A stretch of DNA of 64,000 nt from Breviolum minutum Mf 1.05b.01 (GCA_000507305.1 DF239304.1:124001-188000); one strand, 5' to 3'; positions 45,172 to 57,772 are shown, counted from the first letter of the stretch. A program made the numbers and translations. The notes: generated from the sequence alone by a model not told the origin.

Positions 45172-45278
45172 GAATCCATTGCACAGTTCCCATCCTTCCA
45201 ACTCTTGAAGTGACTTTAGGCTGCATAGCAGTGAATCTATTGCATAGTTCGCATTGTTCCGACTCTTGAAGTGACTTG
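45172..45278. repeat. 46-bp direct repeat in the kinase 3' flank
   Basis: Copies 45172-45217 and 45233-45278 (TGAATC-x-ATTGCA ... ACTCTTGAAGTGACTT), about 87 percent alike by eye, spaced 61 bases start to start. Confidence 0.85.
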
Positions 45279-45357
45279 TGGGATTTCATTGAGGCAGCTT
45301 CCAAGGTATTCATGGAAACTTCCTCAAAATTTGGTCAGTGCTCCCTATAAATGGTCT

Positions 45358-45494
45358 ATATATATATATATAGTCATTTAGTTTTTTTTTCTTGTTCTGC
45401 TTAGTTTTTTGTTTACAAAATAAGTCTNNNNNTATATATATATATAGTCATAGTTTTTTTTTCTGTTCTGCAGTTTTTTGTTTCAAAATAAGTC
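45358..45494. other. Five-N assembly gap at 45430-45434 between two versions of the same sequence
   Basis: About 70 bases ending AATAAGTCT occur just before the Ns (45358-45429) and again just after them (45435-45494), with small length differences in the TA and T runs. This is what two contig ends of the same locus look like when placed side by side. Confidence 0.9.
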
Positions 45495-46219
45495 TCCAAA
45501 GCCCACAGAGTCGCCCATTACCTTTGCCTTTGCGGAAAAAAAACACCGCCAGCATCTTGTGGCCGGCCGGCATTTTGCCTTGCCATGGACCATGGACCAT
45601 TGGACCCTGAGGCAACGCAACGAAGCTTCAAGTTGAAGCCGAAGGTTCACACACCTCAAGGCCTAATTGTTTGAGATGCCACTGGCGGTAGACCACGTTT
45701 GAGCAAGAAACATCAAGAAACTGCATTTGATAGAATTCGTAGACTATGTATGGAATATGGATGAATATGGCGTGTAGTTGCGGTAAAATTGAAACACAAG
45801 AAAACTTTTGGTCCAGAGCAGGAACAGAATGGACCAGAGTGAGGAAAACAGATAGCAAAACCATACCTGGACTCCTTGATTAGGATCGTTCGTTGATCAC
45901 GGCAGCAAAGGGAAGAGGAGGGTGCCAACATGGACCAAGTACATAGCGTCCATGCTTGTCTTGTTGTGATTCAGCTCATATATATCTCTACAGTCTTTCA
46001 ATATGTAATATTCATTCAGAATTTGGTTTCTTGATTTCAAAGAAGACGCGGGCTGCACTAGCTGATGTTGCATTGTCTTCATGCTCGGAGGTTGCAACAA
46101 GTTGCTCACAAACTAATGGATCACACAAGTTACATAATCCACATAGGCATGGATACCTTGTATAGGTTTTTTGCATCAAATTCCATCATAAGATTTGATC
46201 ATTTTGGTCAACGTGCCAG

Positions 46220-46378
46220 GCCTGGTTCCACCTGCACGCGTTTGTTGGCACACCTTGCCATGCCATCGGCCGCGTCCCCCCTCCCGTGGCCCTGGAACTG
46301 GCCTTCCTAGCAGAGCCTATTGCTGCCGTTGTCGTGCGCGAGGGGCTTGTCGCCACTTTGCCAGGCCCAGCGGACTGA
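46220..46378 (+). CDS. Exon with a proline/alanine-rich hydrophobic segment
   Basis: Begins after GCCAG at 46215-46219 and stays open for 52 codons to a TGA at 46376-46378. The segment PPPVALELAFLAEPIAAVVV followed by REGLVATLPGPAD is the most protein-like of the three frames, and the exon is clearly richer in GC than its flanks. It may be the last exon of a gene whose other exons were not found. No family recognised. Confidence 0.45.
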   Translation, partial: AWFHLHAFVGTPCHAIGRVPPPVALELAFLAEPIAAVVVREGLVATLPGPAD

Positions 46379-47120
46379 AGTGCGGTGTCCTGTTTTTGGG
46401 GAGGAAAATGCCAGCACAAGATGTGTTTTTGTAATCCTTTTGTTGGGCAACAGGTAGGGGTTTCAATGGGTTTCAGGTTTTCATGTACTTTTTGTTGCGG
46501 CTTCATGTGGCTGTTGAAGTACTATTCAACATTTCATTCGAATGTGATGCAGCCTGCCTTTGTATCGGGATGATGTCGTTTGCACCACTTTGGCATTGCC
46601 AGAGGTGTCGCAAACATGTTTTAACCATCCCAAGTGTTGCAGGAGTTTGCCTAGCAACCTAGCAATGTCTACAATCCAACAACAGTTTTTGCATGAGTTT
46701 TCATTGGGATAGCTGACCATTTAGATGACATGGCAATAGCCAAATGGCAACGGCCAGCATGAGAGGATGGATGGCGTTCGATCTTTAGCTCCATCGCCAA
46801 GGGCTGCAGGTGCAGTGTTTCACGAGAGAGATATCGTGGTAAGAGCTCCAAGATCTCGACAAAAAGATACAAAAAGAAAAACTTGGCCAATGATCTCGTA
46901 ATTTTGTTGGCTTCAGGGGATTGAGTTTGTGTTTTTTTCTGATGATCCTTTGGACGCATTTTGTATATATGTTGGTAGGTGCTTTGAAGCAGCGGTATAG
47001 AATAATGGACAGTTTCTTGTGGTCTTTTACTTTGGAGTTCTGTACAGGTTCTCGACAGAAGGTTTTGTTGAATCTAAGTGTCTCATCGTTGAACCGTTGA
47101 ACTTTTCAAGGTTGCTTCAG

Positions 47121-48076
47121 GTTTCACATTGCGAATGTCCACAAATGCCTCCAATACATTCCTGGCAAACGGTTTGAGATGTCAAAATCACCCAAAGAAC
47201 ATGAACTGCTCCGAACCAAAAGATCAGAATCACTTGGGGTTCATGTCAGTGTTGCTTTCATCTTTGACTAGCCAAAGAATCATCCCTTTCCATCCGTTTC
47301 CCATCCTGCGGTGTCAGGCTATGATGTCCTGATGTCACCTGATCCAAAGGAACCACCCATGGTGAAGATGAGCCGCTTCCGTTGGTTAAAGGAACGCTTA
47401 CCTCGTGAAATGGTTTCTTTGCTTGGTTTGTTGAGGAATCTGGAGATTTGGCAGGTGGCTGGGAATAGTGGTTCTTTCTTTTTCGATTTTGGTTGAGTTT
47501 TTTGATCGAGGACATATATTTTGTTGAGGTCCCGATTTTTTAGACACGCCGACAAAGAGTGGCATGCGCTGTGCATGTTCTATTTTTGATAGCCACCATT
47601 TCAAAAACGATATTGTGAAAACCAGGCAACCTTGCCACTATGTACATTCATGATGACATGATGCTACAAGTGGGGCAAAAGCAAAACTGCTCAAACATCG
47701 GTAAGCTATGGCTATGACAATCAAACCTCTACTTTTTGGGGCTTAGAAGAAGTTTATTCAACGTATGTTCCTTCTCAAAAACTTTCAAAGGTGGCAGGCC
47801 ACCATCTATGATTCCAAAAGAAAACAGCAAGGCTACTACAAATAATTGTTGAGTTAATATCTTAATTAACATATTGACATATTAAATATATTTTTGTATA
47901 TTTTGCACTTGATATTGCACCTTATCATTACTATATTGGTTTATATATTCGTTTTGACCGAGGCGGCGGGCGGCCGCCGTCGCATCGCGACGGCCGATAT
48001 GCTGCGGCCCAAGACGTCTCCCACCGGCTTTGAATTGGGACAGGAGCGACACGATGACGATGCACCCTGCATCTGA
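47121..48076 (+). CDS. Three phase-matched exons ending in a GC-rich terminal exon
   Basis: Exons 47121-47248, 47318-47454 and 47963-48076. Introns are 69 and 508 bases with GT-AG ends, and all phases close. The first exon gives a basic segment (HKCLQYIPGKRFEMSKSPKE). The second gives PDPKEPPMVKMSRFRWLKER then a Leu-rich amphipathic helix (MVSLLGLLRNLEIWQ). The third is strikingly GC-rich and encodes a basic then acidic tail (GGRRRIATADMLRP ... ERHDDDAPCI) to TGA at 48074-48076. The first exon begins with one base, so at least one exon lies upstream. Family not recognised; the mixed basic/amphipathic make-up suggests a soluble protein. Confidence 0.6.
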
Positions 48077-49281
48077 AAAATGCAAATTGAATCAAATTGA
48101 AGATACTGAAATAATCTGAAATACATGGTTCAGCACTATTGAAGACTCAGGGCTGGTGATTTACCAATTTGAGTACTTGAGAAGTTGGGGCAGTTATGGA
48201 ACCCTCATCAATAAGAGGGGTGTGAAGAAGAAGAGCATCATTTGGATTCTGGTTTGGGTTTGGGAAAGAACCACTTTCACATTCTGGTGCAAGTGCTGCG
48301 ATTTTCAAGTCAGGACTTCCATCGCTATGGTGGTGCAGAAATTCAAGTCGCTGCTCTGGAGCAGTTTCATGACAGCAATTTTGGGGTCACATGGTCATCA
48401 CTTTTGGAAAGAACCCTTTGGATACTACTGATGAACAAAACCCTGCGTTGGGATGGTGAAAGCGTGGTGGTTAGTGGTATTTGTGCAGATATGTCTAGGT
48501 TTGGCTGCTTAGGGAAGGACAGATGGATAGAAGAGACTACACATGTGCCTAGTTCTGTGCTGTTCCATGAGGACACAGATAGCCGGACTAAAGCATGCAT
48601 TTTTTGGGTCCTCCTGCCGATTTTGCCTCCCTCCCAACAGAGCCATTCCGGCTAGAGAGAGAGAGATGAGAGAGATGCAGGCAGAACGTACCTAATGCAG
48701 ATACATCACCACAGTCCCATGAAGGATTTTTGCGTGTATTCTGATGTGGACCGTTTCGGGCCAAGTTGTGTATGCTATGATTCTGACACAACCATTACAG
48801 TATCAAACGAGGCTCAGCAAGAGGGTGCCGTCGTGTAAACTGTTTTCTTCCTAGATCCTGCCTGCCACCTACTTCCCAGGTTTCCCATGGGCACCATTGA
48901 TTTTCCCATGGTTTTCATCAATCAATCTTCGCGACACTTGATCCATCGGGCTTATTTCAAATCGGAAAGTAGCATGGTCTGACTTTCTTTTTGTGGCCCA
49001 CAAAGATTGGGTTGTTTCCGATTGATTCTGTTAGCCTTTGTTGGCATTATGCTGGCATCCAGACATGAGTTGATTTGGACCTTTCAAGAAGATTTTAGGT
49101 ATATTCGTTCGACACCAAGACCCCTCCAAACAAATCAAAGTAGGGTTGAGATGTTTTTTATTGGTTTGTGCATGTTCGTGAATATCAACTATATACCTTG
49201 ATTGATTATTGGTACCCACTAGAAGTGGAAACACCAAGAAAATGGGGCAAGGAGTCCCCAGACCCCATTGTGCTGCTGCAG
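48077..49281. other. Intergenic stretch with unresolved open frames
   Basis: Two overlapping + frames near 48156-48655 are both open and cannot be told apart. A hydrophobic segment at about 49020-49110 (LILLAFVGIMLA) could be an exon but has no phase partner. Confidence 0.35.
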
Positions 49282-52200
49282 AATGGTACAGCACCTGCGA
49301 CTTCGCAATCATGCGACAAAGGTACAGTTCTACGGAGAAGTGACGGAGGTAATTACCGGTTTGTGTCTTTTGAAATAACACAGCCTAATTCACTCGATCT
49401 CTTGAAACAGATCCAAAGGTTAATCATGAAACAACAAACTTGTGAAATACCGCCGCTTTTTCGTATCCACGTAGCGTTCTTGGCATGGCTGGACCTTGCA
49501 CCCAAGACGGCTGTTTTGGTGGAGATATCATGAGATATCGTTCCTTCCAAGCCTCCAACCATTGGAGATCAACTCGCTCAACTTTTTTCGGTCGTTGTTT
49601 TTCCGGCCGACGGGAAGAAAAAACGGGGCACCTCATACACCTCGATCTCTTCAGAGCTTAAGTCATGGGCAGCCGTGCAAATCAATGGGAGCGAGAAAGG
49701 ATGGGAAACCTGACAGGCACCAGCACATCCACCACCGGCTTCACGTGAGCGTTGGGCTGATGTTGGGTAGCCCAGCCCAGTTACATCAAGGAGATAGTTG
49801 GACTCCCAGAATCCTCAACTTCCTTGGCTGGTTTTGGTTTGCCTTCATCGGTTCCATTTTTTTGATTGTCAGCATAAGATATACAAGTTGTACAAGTATG
49901 ATACATTACGTTTTTTTTAATGTCATTGTGGACATCATCATAGCCATAGTTGTCACAACTGCATAAACTTCATAAGAACATGGGACGTAACTATGTGTGT
50001 GTCTATACTTCTACATAAGAAGTAGTATGCAGCTATACGGCTACTCATATCTGTCATATCTTGATAGTTTCAGGGCTTGTTACCCTCTTGGGCTCCTAGC
50101 CTCATAGGTGCCTACTCCACTGGAGGCGGGGCTTGATGAGGATGGCATGCAATGGCTGGGAACGAACAAGTCCACACCAAAGTGTGTTGGGAAGATGATG
50201 TTTCTTGATTTTCTTGTCCATTGAAATATATTAAATCATCATATGTCCAATATCTAGCTATTGTTTCATACATGTCAGTTCTAGAGGGCACAGGGAATCG
50301 CTAATCTTGAAAAGCGCCAACAAAACAAAAACATAGCACTTGAACGAGTATCAGCTGTGCATGATCATTCTTTGAAACTTGTAGGACTGGAAAGGGAGCT
50401 ATGAATTAAGTTGAATTTTATGAGCTAGCGAGAGTTAAGTGCTTGATACTGCTGATGGAACAAATCCTACACCAGTTGAGGTTGGCAGTTTATCTCAATA
50501 TTCACATGGCTTTATACGTCCCAGGTGGTATCCCTTGTTGGGAGCCCTCTCCCTCGCAGGATATGTCAGAGGTGAAGGATTCTGATGGCAAGCCTGAGCA
50601 GCCGATGGCAAAAGGGCAGGTCCGGAGAGATCCACCGTAACTGGAGTGGTCCGATGGCAAATATTTGATATATTCTTGGATTGGTTGGTGTTTGCATTTC
50701 ATGCATTTGATGCAGCAAATATTGAAATTCCAAGTCCTCTTTGCCTATCCTAGTTCTCAGCACACTGTCAATCAACGCCTCAGGATGTAAGACAAACTAG
50801 CGCACCAGGCTTCCACACTGCAAAAATTGAATGCATAGATGTGTTTGCTTTGGGCATTTGCCTGTGCTCACGGAGTTTGTTGGTTGCACACCGGCCTACA
50901 TCAAAAAACAATGATGATATGTGATGATATGCGATATGTGTGACAAATTTTAACATGGGAACCTGAAGACATTTTGATTGGACGTCATTTTCAGCCCTTT
51001 GAAAGAGCCTAAAAGCACGAAAAGCTGGAAGCACAAATTCAGCTTCCAAAACGAGAAGGCAACCTCCGCCTCGAGCCGAACCAACGGAACGGAGAAGCCG
51101 AAGGTGCCCAGCTTTCCTCGATGTGCGCCCAGTGATGCGTTGGTTTTCTTTTTTTGAAACTGAACCTTCCTGATAGATTTGATTACATATATTACATTTG
51201 TTAGGTATTTTGGATGAAAGATGACCATGAAATGATTTTCCTTACTGGAATTCCTATGGCGATGTCAATTTCCCAACAGATAGATCACAAAAGCTGTTGC
51301 ATCATGGAGCTCCTCAGGCCAAGTCGGAGAAGCCGGAGAAGCGCGTTGATCCAACGGTAGCTTGGTGACAGTCCGAAGGTGGAGTCGTGGAGGTTCCCTG
51401 GAAGATCAGAATTGAAAAACCATTGAGAGAGAAATGAAATGTAGGACACTGCCAAGTAGGACCCGTGTCATAGGTACAGGCTGAGATGATTAGTTGTGAA
51501 ATGTTGTGTAACCTAGACGGTTATATAAGATTGTATAAGATCCTCAATATCCAATCAGTTGATGATTTACTCATCATTCATGATCCTGTCCAGATCCGTC
51601 CGTTTTACTGTATGTGAGTTACCAACGCAACGCACATCAAGCGAAAAAAAATATCATGATGCAGGGCATGTTGATGAAGGTCGGCAACTTTTTGTCTTTT
51701 GCCTTTAGCAGCCGTTAGCTTCGCTGTAGTTCATATCATTTCAGGGTGGGCCAGGTGTTTGATGGGATGGTTTAGAGATAACATGGGGAATGGCTCATGT
51801 CACACCAGGATGGAAGGGCTTACACCTTCGAGCAGATGCAACGATACTACAAAGGCCAACCAAATGGAGTTCCAGAATTTTGGTCGTCACAGAGAAATAT
51901 TTCTGTTCGCTACCATTGCTTGTTGGCGCAGGCGTCTACAGCAAGCGCGACATTCAAAACTATTGGGACTCATGTCCCTTACTTCGGTGAGGACTGCAAG
52001 ACAGGAACGCACTGGAATTTGCCGTGCACAACTTTTGGCAAAACTGGTTTGTTTGAGTTTATGATTGCATTTGGCATGAGCACTTTTTTGTCAACTTGTG
52101 ACATGCTCTAGACTTTGTAGCTGGGGGTGACCGCAGGGTTTGCTCAGGATTCACGCCCTTCGCAGAAATCTAAGCATATGCCGCGGTGCCGGCATATACC

Positions 52201-53125
52201 CAAACCTAATATTATTGCAGTGTTTCTGCTGAATGTGTGGCCACTCAGAAAACAAAAGGACTGAAGTTTGATGAAGTTTGTATGTACATTCCTTATGCAC
52301 TGGAAATATTCATGCAATCCTGTCAAATCTTTGAGAGAAATTTCACTGGTAGTTATCATCAAGTCCTGATATTCGGTGGCTTGCGGAGTGAACCGCTTTG
52401 AGCATCGAAAGACTGGGCAGACCAACGTGGAAACAGGGCACCATCTCCCTCACGGGCAGTTGATGACCAGGTCAAGGCACTGATACACAGCTACCTACAG
52501 ATATGATATAACATATGACACATGATAATTGATATGTGATATGAGTCATGTGTTTCTTTCTATCAGTTCTACAGTATCTACATTTAGGTCAATTCAAGTC
52601 AGCAGATGATTATGCTATTTACAAAGGATTTGGTTTGTGATTTCTGATTTCAACTTGTTGCTCAGCACTGCCAGTCTTCCTAGGGAGTTGCCTGCGTCGT
52701 GGATGAATTTTCTGAAATTTCTTTCATACCTAAAGGAAGGTGAGGATGCCTTCATACACAGGTGACTGTTAGTTGACCTGATGGTTCAAACTCAGAACAA
52801 CCTGGCAGCGCTGGAAAAGAAGGGTTGTTGCGGGATTGGCAGTTTCAGATAGATATATCATCAATATCATCAATATTATCAGAGGAATCCCAGTCAGAGC
52901 TCACAGTTTTGCTATGGTTTGATTTGCATATTGAGCAGCAGTGCAAAGGAGCCTCCAAAACAAACACCATTATTCACCCTGAGAAGTTGCAGGGTGAAAT
53001 GTAGGAACTTTGCACGCAGGCTTTTTGGGATGGGTCCATTTGATCTTCCAATGACAGGATTGACGGCCGAAGCCATCGATATTTGCCCTGAAGCGGTCGA
53101 GGCCAACCTGAAAGACGATAAATGA
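49282..53125 (+). CDS. Gene of about eight short exons, unknown function
   Basis: Exons 49282-49348 (donor GTAATT), 49411 to about 49470, probably 49659 to about 49711, then 50525-50636, 50995-51122, 51280-51356, 51809-51882, 51942-51986 and 53020-53125. The last six join in perfect phase (2, 1, 0, 2, 2) to a TGA at 53123-53125. The first pair also match in phase across a 62-base intron; the links between 49470 and 50525 are provisional. The C-terminal part is basic (KEPKSTKSWKHKFSFQNEK), then helical and aromatic (YTFEQMQRYYKG, then KRDIQNYWDSCPL), and ends acidic (TAEAIDICPEAVEANLKDDK). The spacing of YTFEQM...YY and IQNYW recalls a small helical binding module, but no named domain was recognised. 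Start not found. Confidence 0.62.
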
Positions 53126-53771
53126 AGGGCCGGGGGAAGGAGATGTATTCTGGGACGCCTTCTATTCTCCTCACCAATGAAGGTGTGGTCCAGCAAAATG
53201 GGCATCATCATTTTGAAAGGGCCACTTGTAATTTAGCAAATGCCACTGGCATAGACTGTATGTGTTAGCAAATTAGTTATCATTGTTTAAAGACCTTTTC
53301 CTCGAAGCATGTTAGTCCTTTGGCATTTTTCGGCACAGGACATGAAGTATACAATGTACATTAGGACTACTGTAAGAATCTGGATACCCATACGGCCACA
53401 TGTTTCTATGTTATTGAACCGACCCCACCAAGATGTCTTTGAAGTGAAGCAACCTCAAGTCCAACTGGGGATAGTTCTCAAGATGGCCCGTAAGCAACTG
53501 TCGAACCAAGAGGACAATATAGGTTGGTTATCTTTCAACAAAAATGGTTACCTATCAAAAAGGGTGGTTCATATAGAATATAGATCATTCAGCCAACGGT
53601 TGGTGATGGTAGTGGTGTTCTGGGTTTCTTCCGAAACCCATCGAAACCCTATGACTAAAACTGGATTCTTTTTGAACTAATATGCCAAGACTGAAGCACA
53701 AACCGGCCATGCTTACATATCAACCAACCATCCATAAATTGATAGCTTAAGGTCTTTTATATTTTTTTGTG
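53126..53771. other. Intergenic stretch
   Basis: A + frame at 53309-53680 is open but has no domain; its middle part (DVFEVKQPQVQLGIVLKMAR) looks somewhat protein-like. A short inverted GGGTTTCTTCCGAAACCC lies near 53628-53645. Confidence 0.35.
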
Positions 53772-54219
53772 ATGGATGAACTTTGGGAGCTGATGGACCG
53801 GTCAAAACTGGAAGGTGATGCGCTCCAGGGGTGTGGAAGCACAGCAAGGTGCCGAGGAGATAAACGTCCAAAATCATCATGGGAATCCCTAAGTAGTAGG
53901 GACACTCCCCGCAAAAAAAACGAGGCTTTATTTAAGGGGTTATTTAAAAACAAAACATGAAATCACCATAAATCATCAACCGAGATTTGGATTCTCTAAT
54001 GAGTTTTCAAAAGCTGTTTCACCTTTTCAAAATCAGGTTCTTAGAGGTCAAAAAGGTAACCTTTTTGATGCCAAGGGCAAGACTCGGGTGTGCTGCGTTC
54101 TTTTTGGGAGGCAGTTTTTGGCGCTTAGAGTCACAAAGATATGACTCCCTGCTGATGCTGATGAACACTGCAGGCCGTTTTCAGCTCCAAAACTGGAGAA
54201 CAAATCTGCACCACTGGCC
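53772..54219 (+). CDS. Candidate first exons before the methyltransferase-like gene
   Basis: An ATG at 53772 begins MDELWELMDRSKLEGDAL and ends in phase 2 at 53848 before GTGCCG. Exon 54174-54219 starts with one base after TGCAG and ends in phase 0 before GTGTAG, giving PFSAPKLENKSAPLA. All three frames are open in the second exon, so only phase supports this choice. They could be the start of the methyltransferase-like gene that follows on the same strand; a linking exon near 54973-55110 is possible. Confidence 0.4.
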
Positions 54220-55377
54220 GTGTAGGTTTCAGCTACTAATATGAAACCTTTCTTTCGGACACCCTGGAAGTTTGAGACGAAGGTCATTTCCTTTATACGG
54301 TTCTGAGAGTATTGAGTCCGTGGAGAAAGAATGATTTCAATTTGGATGCTTTCCAAAGTGGTATGCAGAAAGAAAAGTAGGACCAACGTATTCCAACGTG
54401 ACATTTGTGTGGTGCCAACAGTTTTTCCTTTTCGATCAGAGCATGCCCCGAACCGACTACGGTGGTACAGGAAGGCAGTGCAAGGTCTTGATGATAACTA
54501 CAAGAGTTGATACATCGCATCATCTTGGGCAGCTAACTCCATTTGCCATTGTACCCGATTGTACCCTTTGAAGTATGTGTGAGTGTTTACAGATATACGA
54601 CCTCGCATCCAATTAGGCAGCACACATGGACCTCGCTTCTGATTTTGACAAATATATAAAATATTACATATATACATATATACGTGAAAGAAGCATTGTG
54701 AAAGAAAAACATATATATGTTTGTTTTGCAGTTTGAGTGATTCCAGGGACGGATCCCAGGAAGACTTCTCTTAGTACACCGATTGAATCCTTGAATTGTT
54801 TGGAATTGGTTTCTATATTTTTCTATCAACAAGGCAAAAAAGTGTATATATATAAATGTGATATATACCTGCTATGCCCAAAGGCAAAAAAGATCAACAA
54901 AGACTGATGCTGGTAGTTCGAAGGGTTTGCTATAAAGGTTGATTTTCTTTGAAGATTGCCACTTCTACCAGGTGTTGCTGGCAACTTGACGAGCACCTTG
55001 GCAGCAGAGTCCCTGATGATACTGTCATTTGTCGATTGTTTCAGTGGTCCTTTGAGCCTTGATCATAGCACTGATTTGATAGGGTTAAGTTTGAAAGGAC
55101 ATTTAAAACATAAATGATAAACTGATGAAGTATCTAAGTGATATAAACATGTTCCACGTGCCGTTTCCGACACATGTTTTTCAGGGCTACAAGTCTGCAA
55201 TGTTTCCTCCAAATCTCTCTTTATTGTGATTTATGACTTCACAGAGCCTTCCTTGCCGTTTGCAATCTGATTGCAATTTTTTGGGAAGAAAAGACGTAGA
55301 CACTGCGTAGATGACATGACTTTTTGCATCAGGTCACAGAGCAGTCCCACACCCATGAACTCCCAGCTGACTCCCAG

Positions 55378-56864
55378 GCTTGCAGTCTTTGTTGGTGAAG
55401 TTGCGGGAACATTTGACGCCACACGGGCAACTACTGCTCGATGTGTGCCTTGGCCAACAACGTCATGTTTTCACTGTTCACCGACCTGGAAGTACAGTAA
55501 ATGGAAAGGTCTTGATCATCATCAACATCATCATGAGCCCTTCTATACCGGCCCGCTTGTTTTATCATCTAAGTCAAAGGCAGTGGTTTGACTGACGCAT
55601 ATGGATTCTTAAATAGTTCCTGACCAGTCAAGATCATGGGTCCTTTCTAGTATTCTTCTTTACCATTTGCTTTTTTTTGGTCATTCAAATTTTCGTTCTT
55701 TGCTTTCATATTCAGCGACTCCCCTGACAAGATGGCCAAAAAACCGGCAAGGTCGCCGCCCGATTGGCCCGCGCTGCGCCGAGCACGGCGCGGTAAAGCA
55801 GGTGCTTCCAGGTACAAAGGGGAAGGGTCGTGGCCCACGGAAACGACTCACATTTCCTGTGCATGGACACATTTGATTATTTTGATGCGTATGAGAGGTG
55901 ATGATGATGATTTGCTTGGTCCATCTTGACCCCAGCCGTTCTGCTCAGGGAAATTCATGCAACAGTTTGCAGCATTGGTTCACTGGTTCCTACTGTAGCA
56001 TTTTCTAATGCTTTTCTTTCTTTGTTTCCGTTGGTTTTGAGTCAAATTCCTTGCGCTCACGAAGTGAGATTCCTGTCTCAAAGTTAGGGTTTCACTTGGC
56101 AAGTCACTGCAAATTGCTGGTCCAGGAGCCCTGTTGATGCACAGGAAGGTCAATGGGCAATGCTGACGTGTTGGCTCAGTATCTTGACTTCACAATCGAT
56201 GTCAATTTTGCCGATGTGCCAACAGATTTCTCTCAGGTTTTGGAGCCTTGGAAGGAGAGAATTTCTCCATGCTATATCCTGAGCCTCAAGTAGCCTTGGA
56301 AATTGCTGAAGTTGCAGGATATCAGGCCAAGGTGGTCTATCAAGATCGTAATCGACATTCTTTGCTGAAACTCAGGCGCCATGTTGGTGGTGCCAATGAA
56401 TTGCCAATGAACTTCTTGATTCAAATGATTTTACACTCAAAGAAAGGAGACATTTAAATTTCCTCTCAATTCTGCATTGAATACCCACACCAGTCCATTT
56501 CCATGAACGAAGAGATGTAGTTCCACAGTATTTGCTTCGATCTAGTTTTATAGTTTGCTCATGTTGGGTGAATGTTTCCATGACTCTGGACGCGAAGTCA
56601 AGTTTTCTGAGACCCAGAAACGACATGGACACACACACACATATATATATATAATATATAATATACATATTTATAGATGCTGTAGTACTTGGGAATTGCC
56701 ATCAGATGATCACGCAAGTACATAGCACCCCACTTTAGATTGAGCCGTTGCAGGCCTTCAATTCAACACACCTTCACTATGAAGCCAAGCGCTTCCGAAG
56801 GACTGGAAACGCTCAAAAAGAAGAGTCACACACTTGGCATACGAAACGAAGAAGATGGTGTTGA
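55378..56864 (+). CDS. SAM-dependent methyltransferase-like protein, C-terminal exons
   Basis: Exons 55378-55491, 56237-56382 and 56754-56864 join in phase 1 then 0 and end TGA at 56862-56864. The first reads LLVKLREHLTPHGQLLLDV, the classical strand-and-turn of a Rossmann methyltransferase (L-R-x-x-L-x-P-x-G-x-L-L-L). The second gives YPEPQVALEIAEVAGYQAKV followed by a Leu/Arg helix, matching the C-terminal half, where a helix plus A-G-Y/F turn precedes the last strands. The last exon is a basic tail ending in K-R-R-R-W-C. Substrate unknown. The SAM-binding G-x-G motif should lie in upstream exons that were not identified. A GC-rich segment at 55717-55863 inside the first intron has splice-like ends but does not fit the phase. 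Confidence 0.62.
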
Positions 56865-56966
56865 CACAAATGTTTCACTCCGGTCACTCCGCTTGTTTCT
56901 TGGTAATGATGTTAAAATCTATGTTAAGTATGTTGAATTTACCATGATTTGAATCCCAACTTCAAG

Positions 56967-57119
56967 ACGTTGACTTTGAGAAGTAACTTTTACGGCCACG
57001 TGGAACACACCACTGGTGTCGCCGAGTTGACATTATTCGTCGCAGGAGTTCGTATGATAGCGCCATCAACGGAGAAGCGTAGGACGTGGAAGCCGGAAAG
57101 ATCAGAAAGGGAGTTCTGA
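56967..57119 (+). CDS. Candidate terminal exon
   Basis: After TTCAAG the frame is open for 50 codons to TGA at 57117-57119. It gives a mixed strand-like segment (GVAELTLFVAGVRMIAP) followed by a basic tail (TEKRRTWKPERSEREF). It lies about 100 bases after the methyltransferase-like stop, so it could be an alternative last exon, the end of another gene, or chance. Confidence 0.35.
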   Translation, partial: TLTLRSNFYGHVEHTTGVAELTLFVAGVRMIAPSTEKRRTWKPERSEREF

Positions 57120-57772
57120 TAGGTTGGTTGGGTTCAAGCATATGTGATTCTAACTGGAACAAGGGCCTTGGGTTGTTTGAGAGTGGTTTGGAAGTGTTAA
57201 CCCCGGAAAGTTTTCAAAAAGAGTAACACATTAAGAATAATTGAAATCACATTTTCCTAAAGTTGATACAATTCTTTTCTACTTTTTGATGGAAGATACC
57301 AACCTCAGAGTCAAGCAACACTGTGATCGTTTGGTGACACTGTGAACTGAAGGTTTGCCAAAACCGCATGAATTGACATCCAGGTTTGGCATGAGGGAGA
57401 TATGCATGCGGAGTTGAGTTTGCCAAGGAACCACGACGTCGGACATTTTTGCCCCCAGACATTTTTGGATACTTTTGAGTTCAACGACCGACGAAACTGC
57501 GAGATTGCCCAACTCACTCTACAAGCAGAATAAATAATGAGTAATGACGCTTGATGTATGAAACCAACAATTCTAACATATCTAACCAAAATATAATCTA
57601 ATACCTAAACAACAATTCTTTTCTAAAGCGATTGGTTCATTTCATTTTTCTCATGGCAAATTTGAGCTCAGACGGCCGAGCTGTAAGCGGCCACTTGTTT
57701 CACCATGGGAGTAGGGTGTAGCTTGGATGACCTGCCATGTTGCACCAAAAACACCAGCGCCTCGGCTTGGAT

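Larger units (their letters stand above)
45001..46219. other. Kinase 3' flank, assembly gap and intergenic DNA
   Basis: Holds a 46-bp direct repeat, a 5-N gap with false duplication and low-complexity AT. One weak open segment near 46045-46160 on + is not supported by splice phase. Confidence 0.45.

Noticed and set aside
47111-53125. The introns of 62 and 69 bases looked too short to be real.
   Set aside because: They were kept: both have GT-AG ends and restore phase with protein-like sequence on each side. RNA evidence is still the deciding test.
56153-56291. A + frame starting MGNADVLAQYLDF, with protein-like character.
   Set aside because: It overlaps the exon 56237-56382 in another frame. 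The latter closes in phase on both sides and carries methyltransferase-like sequence.
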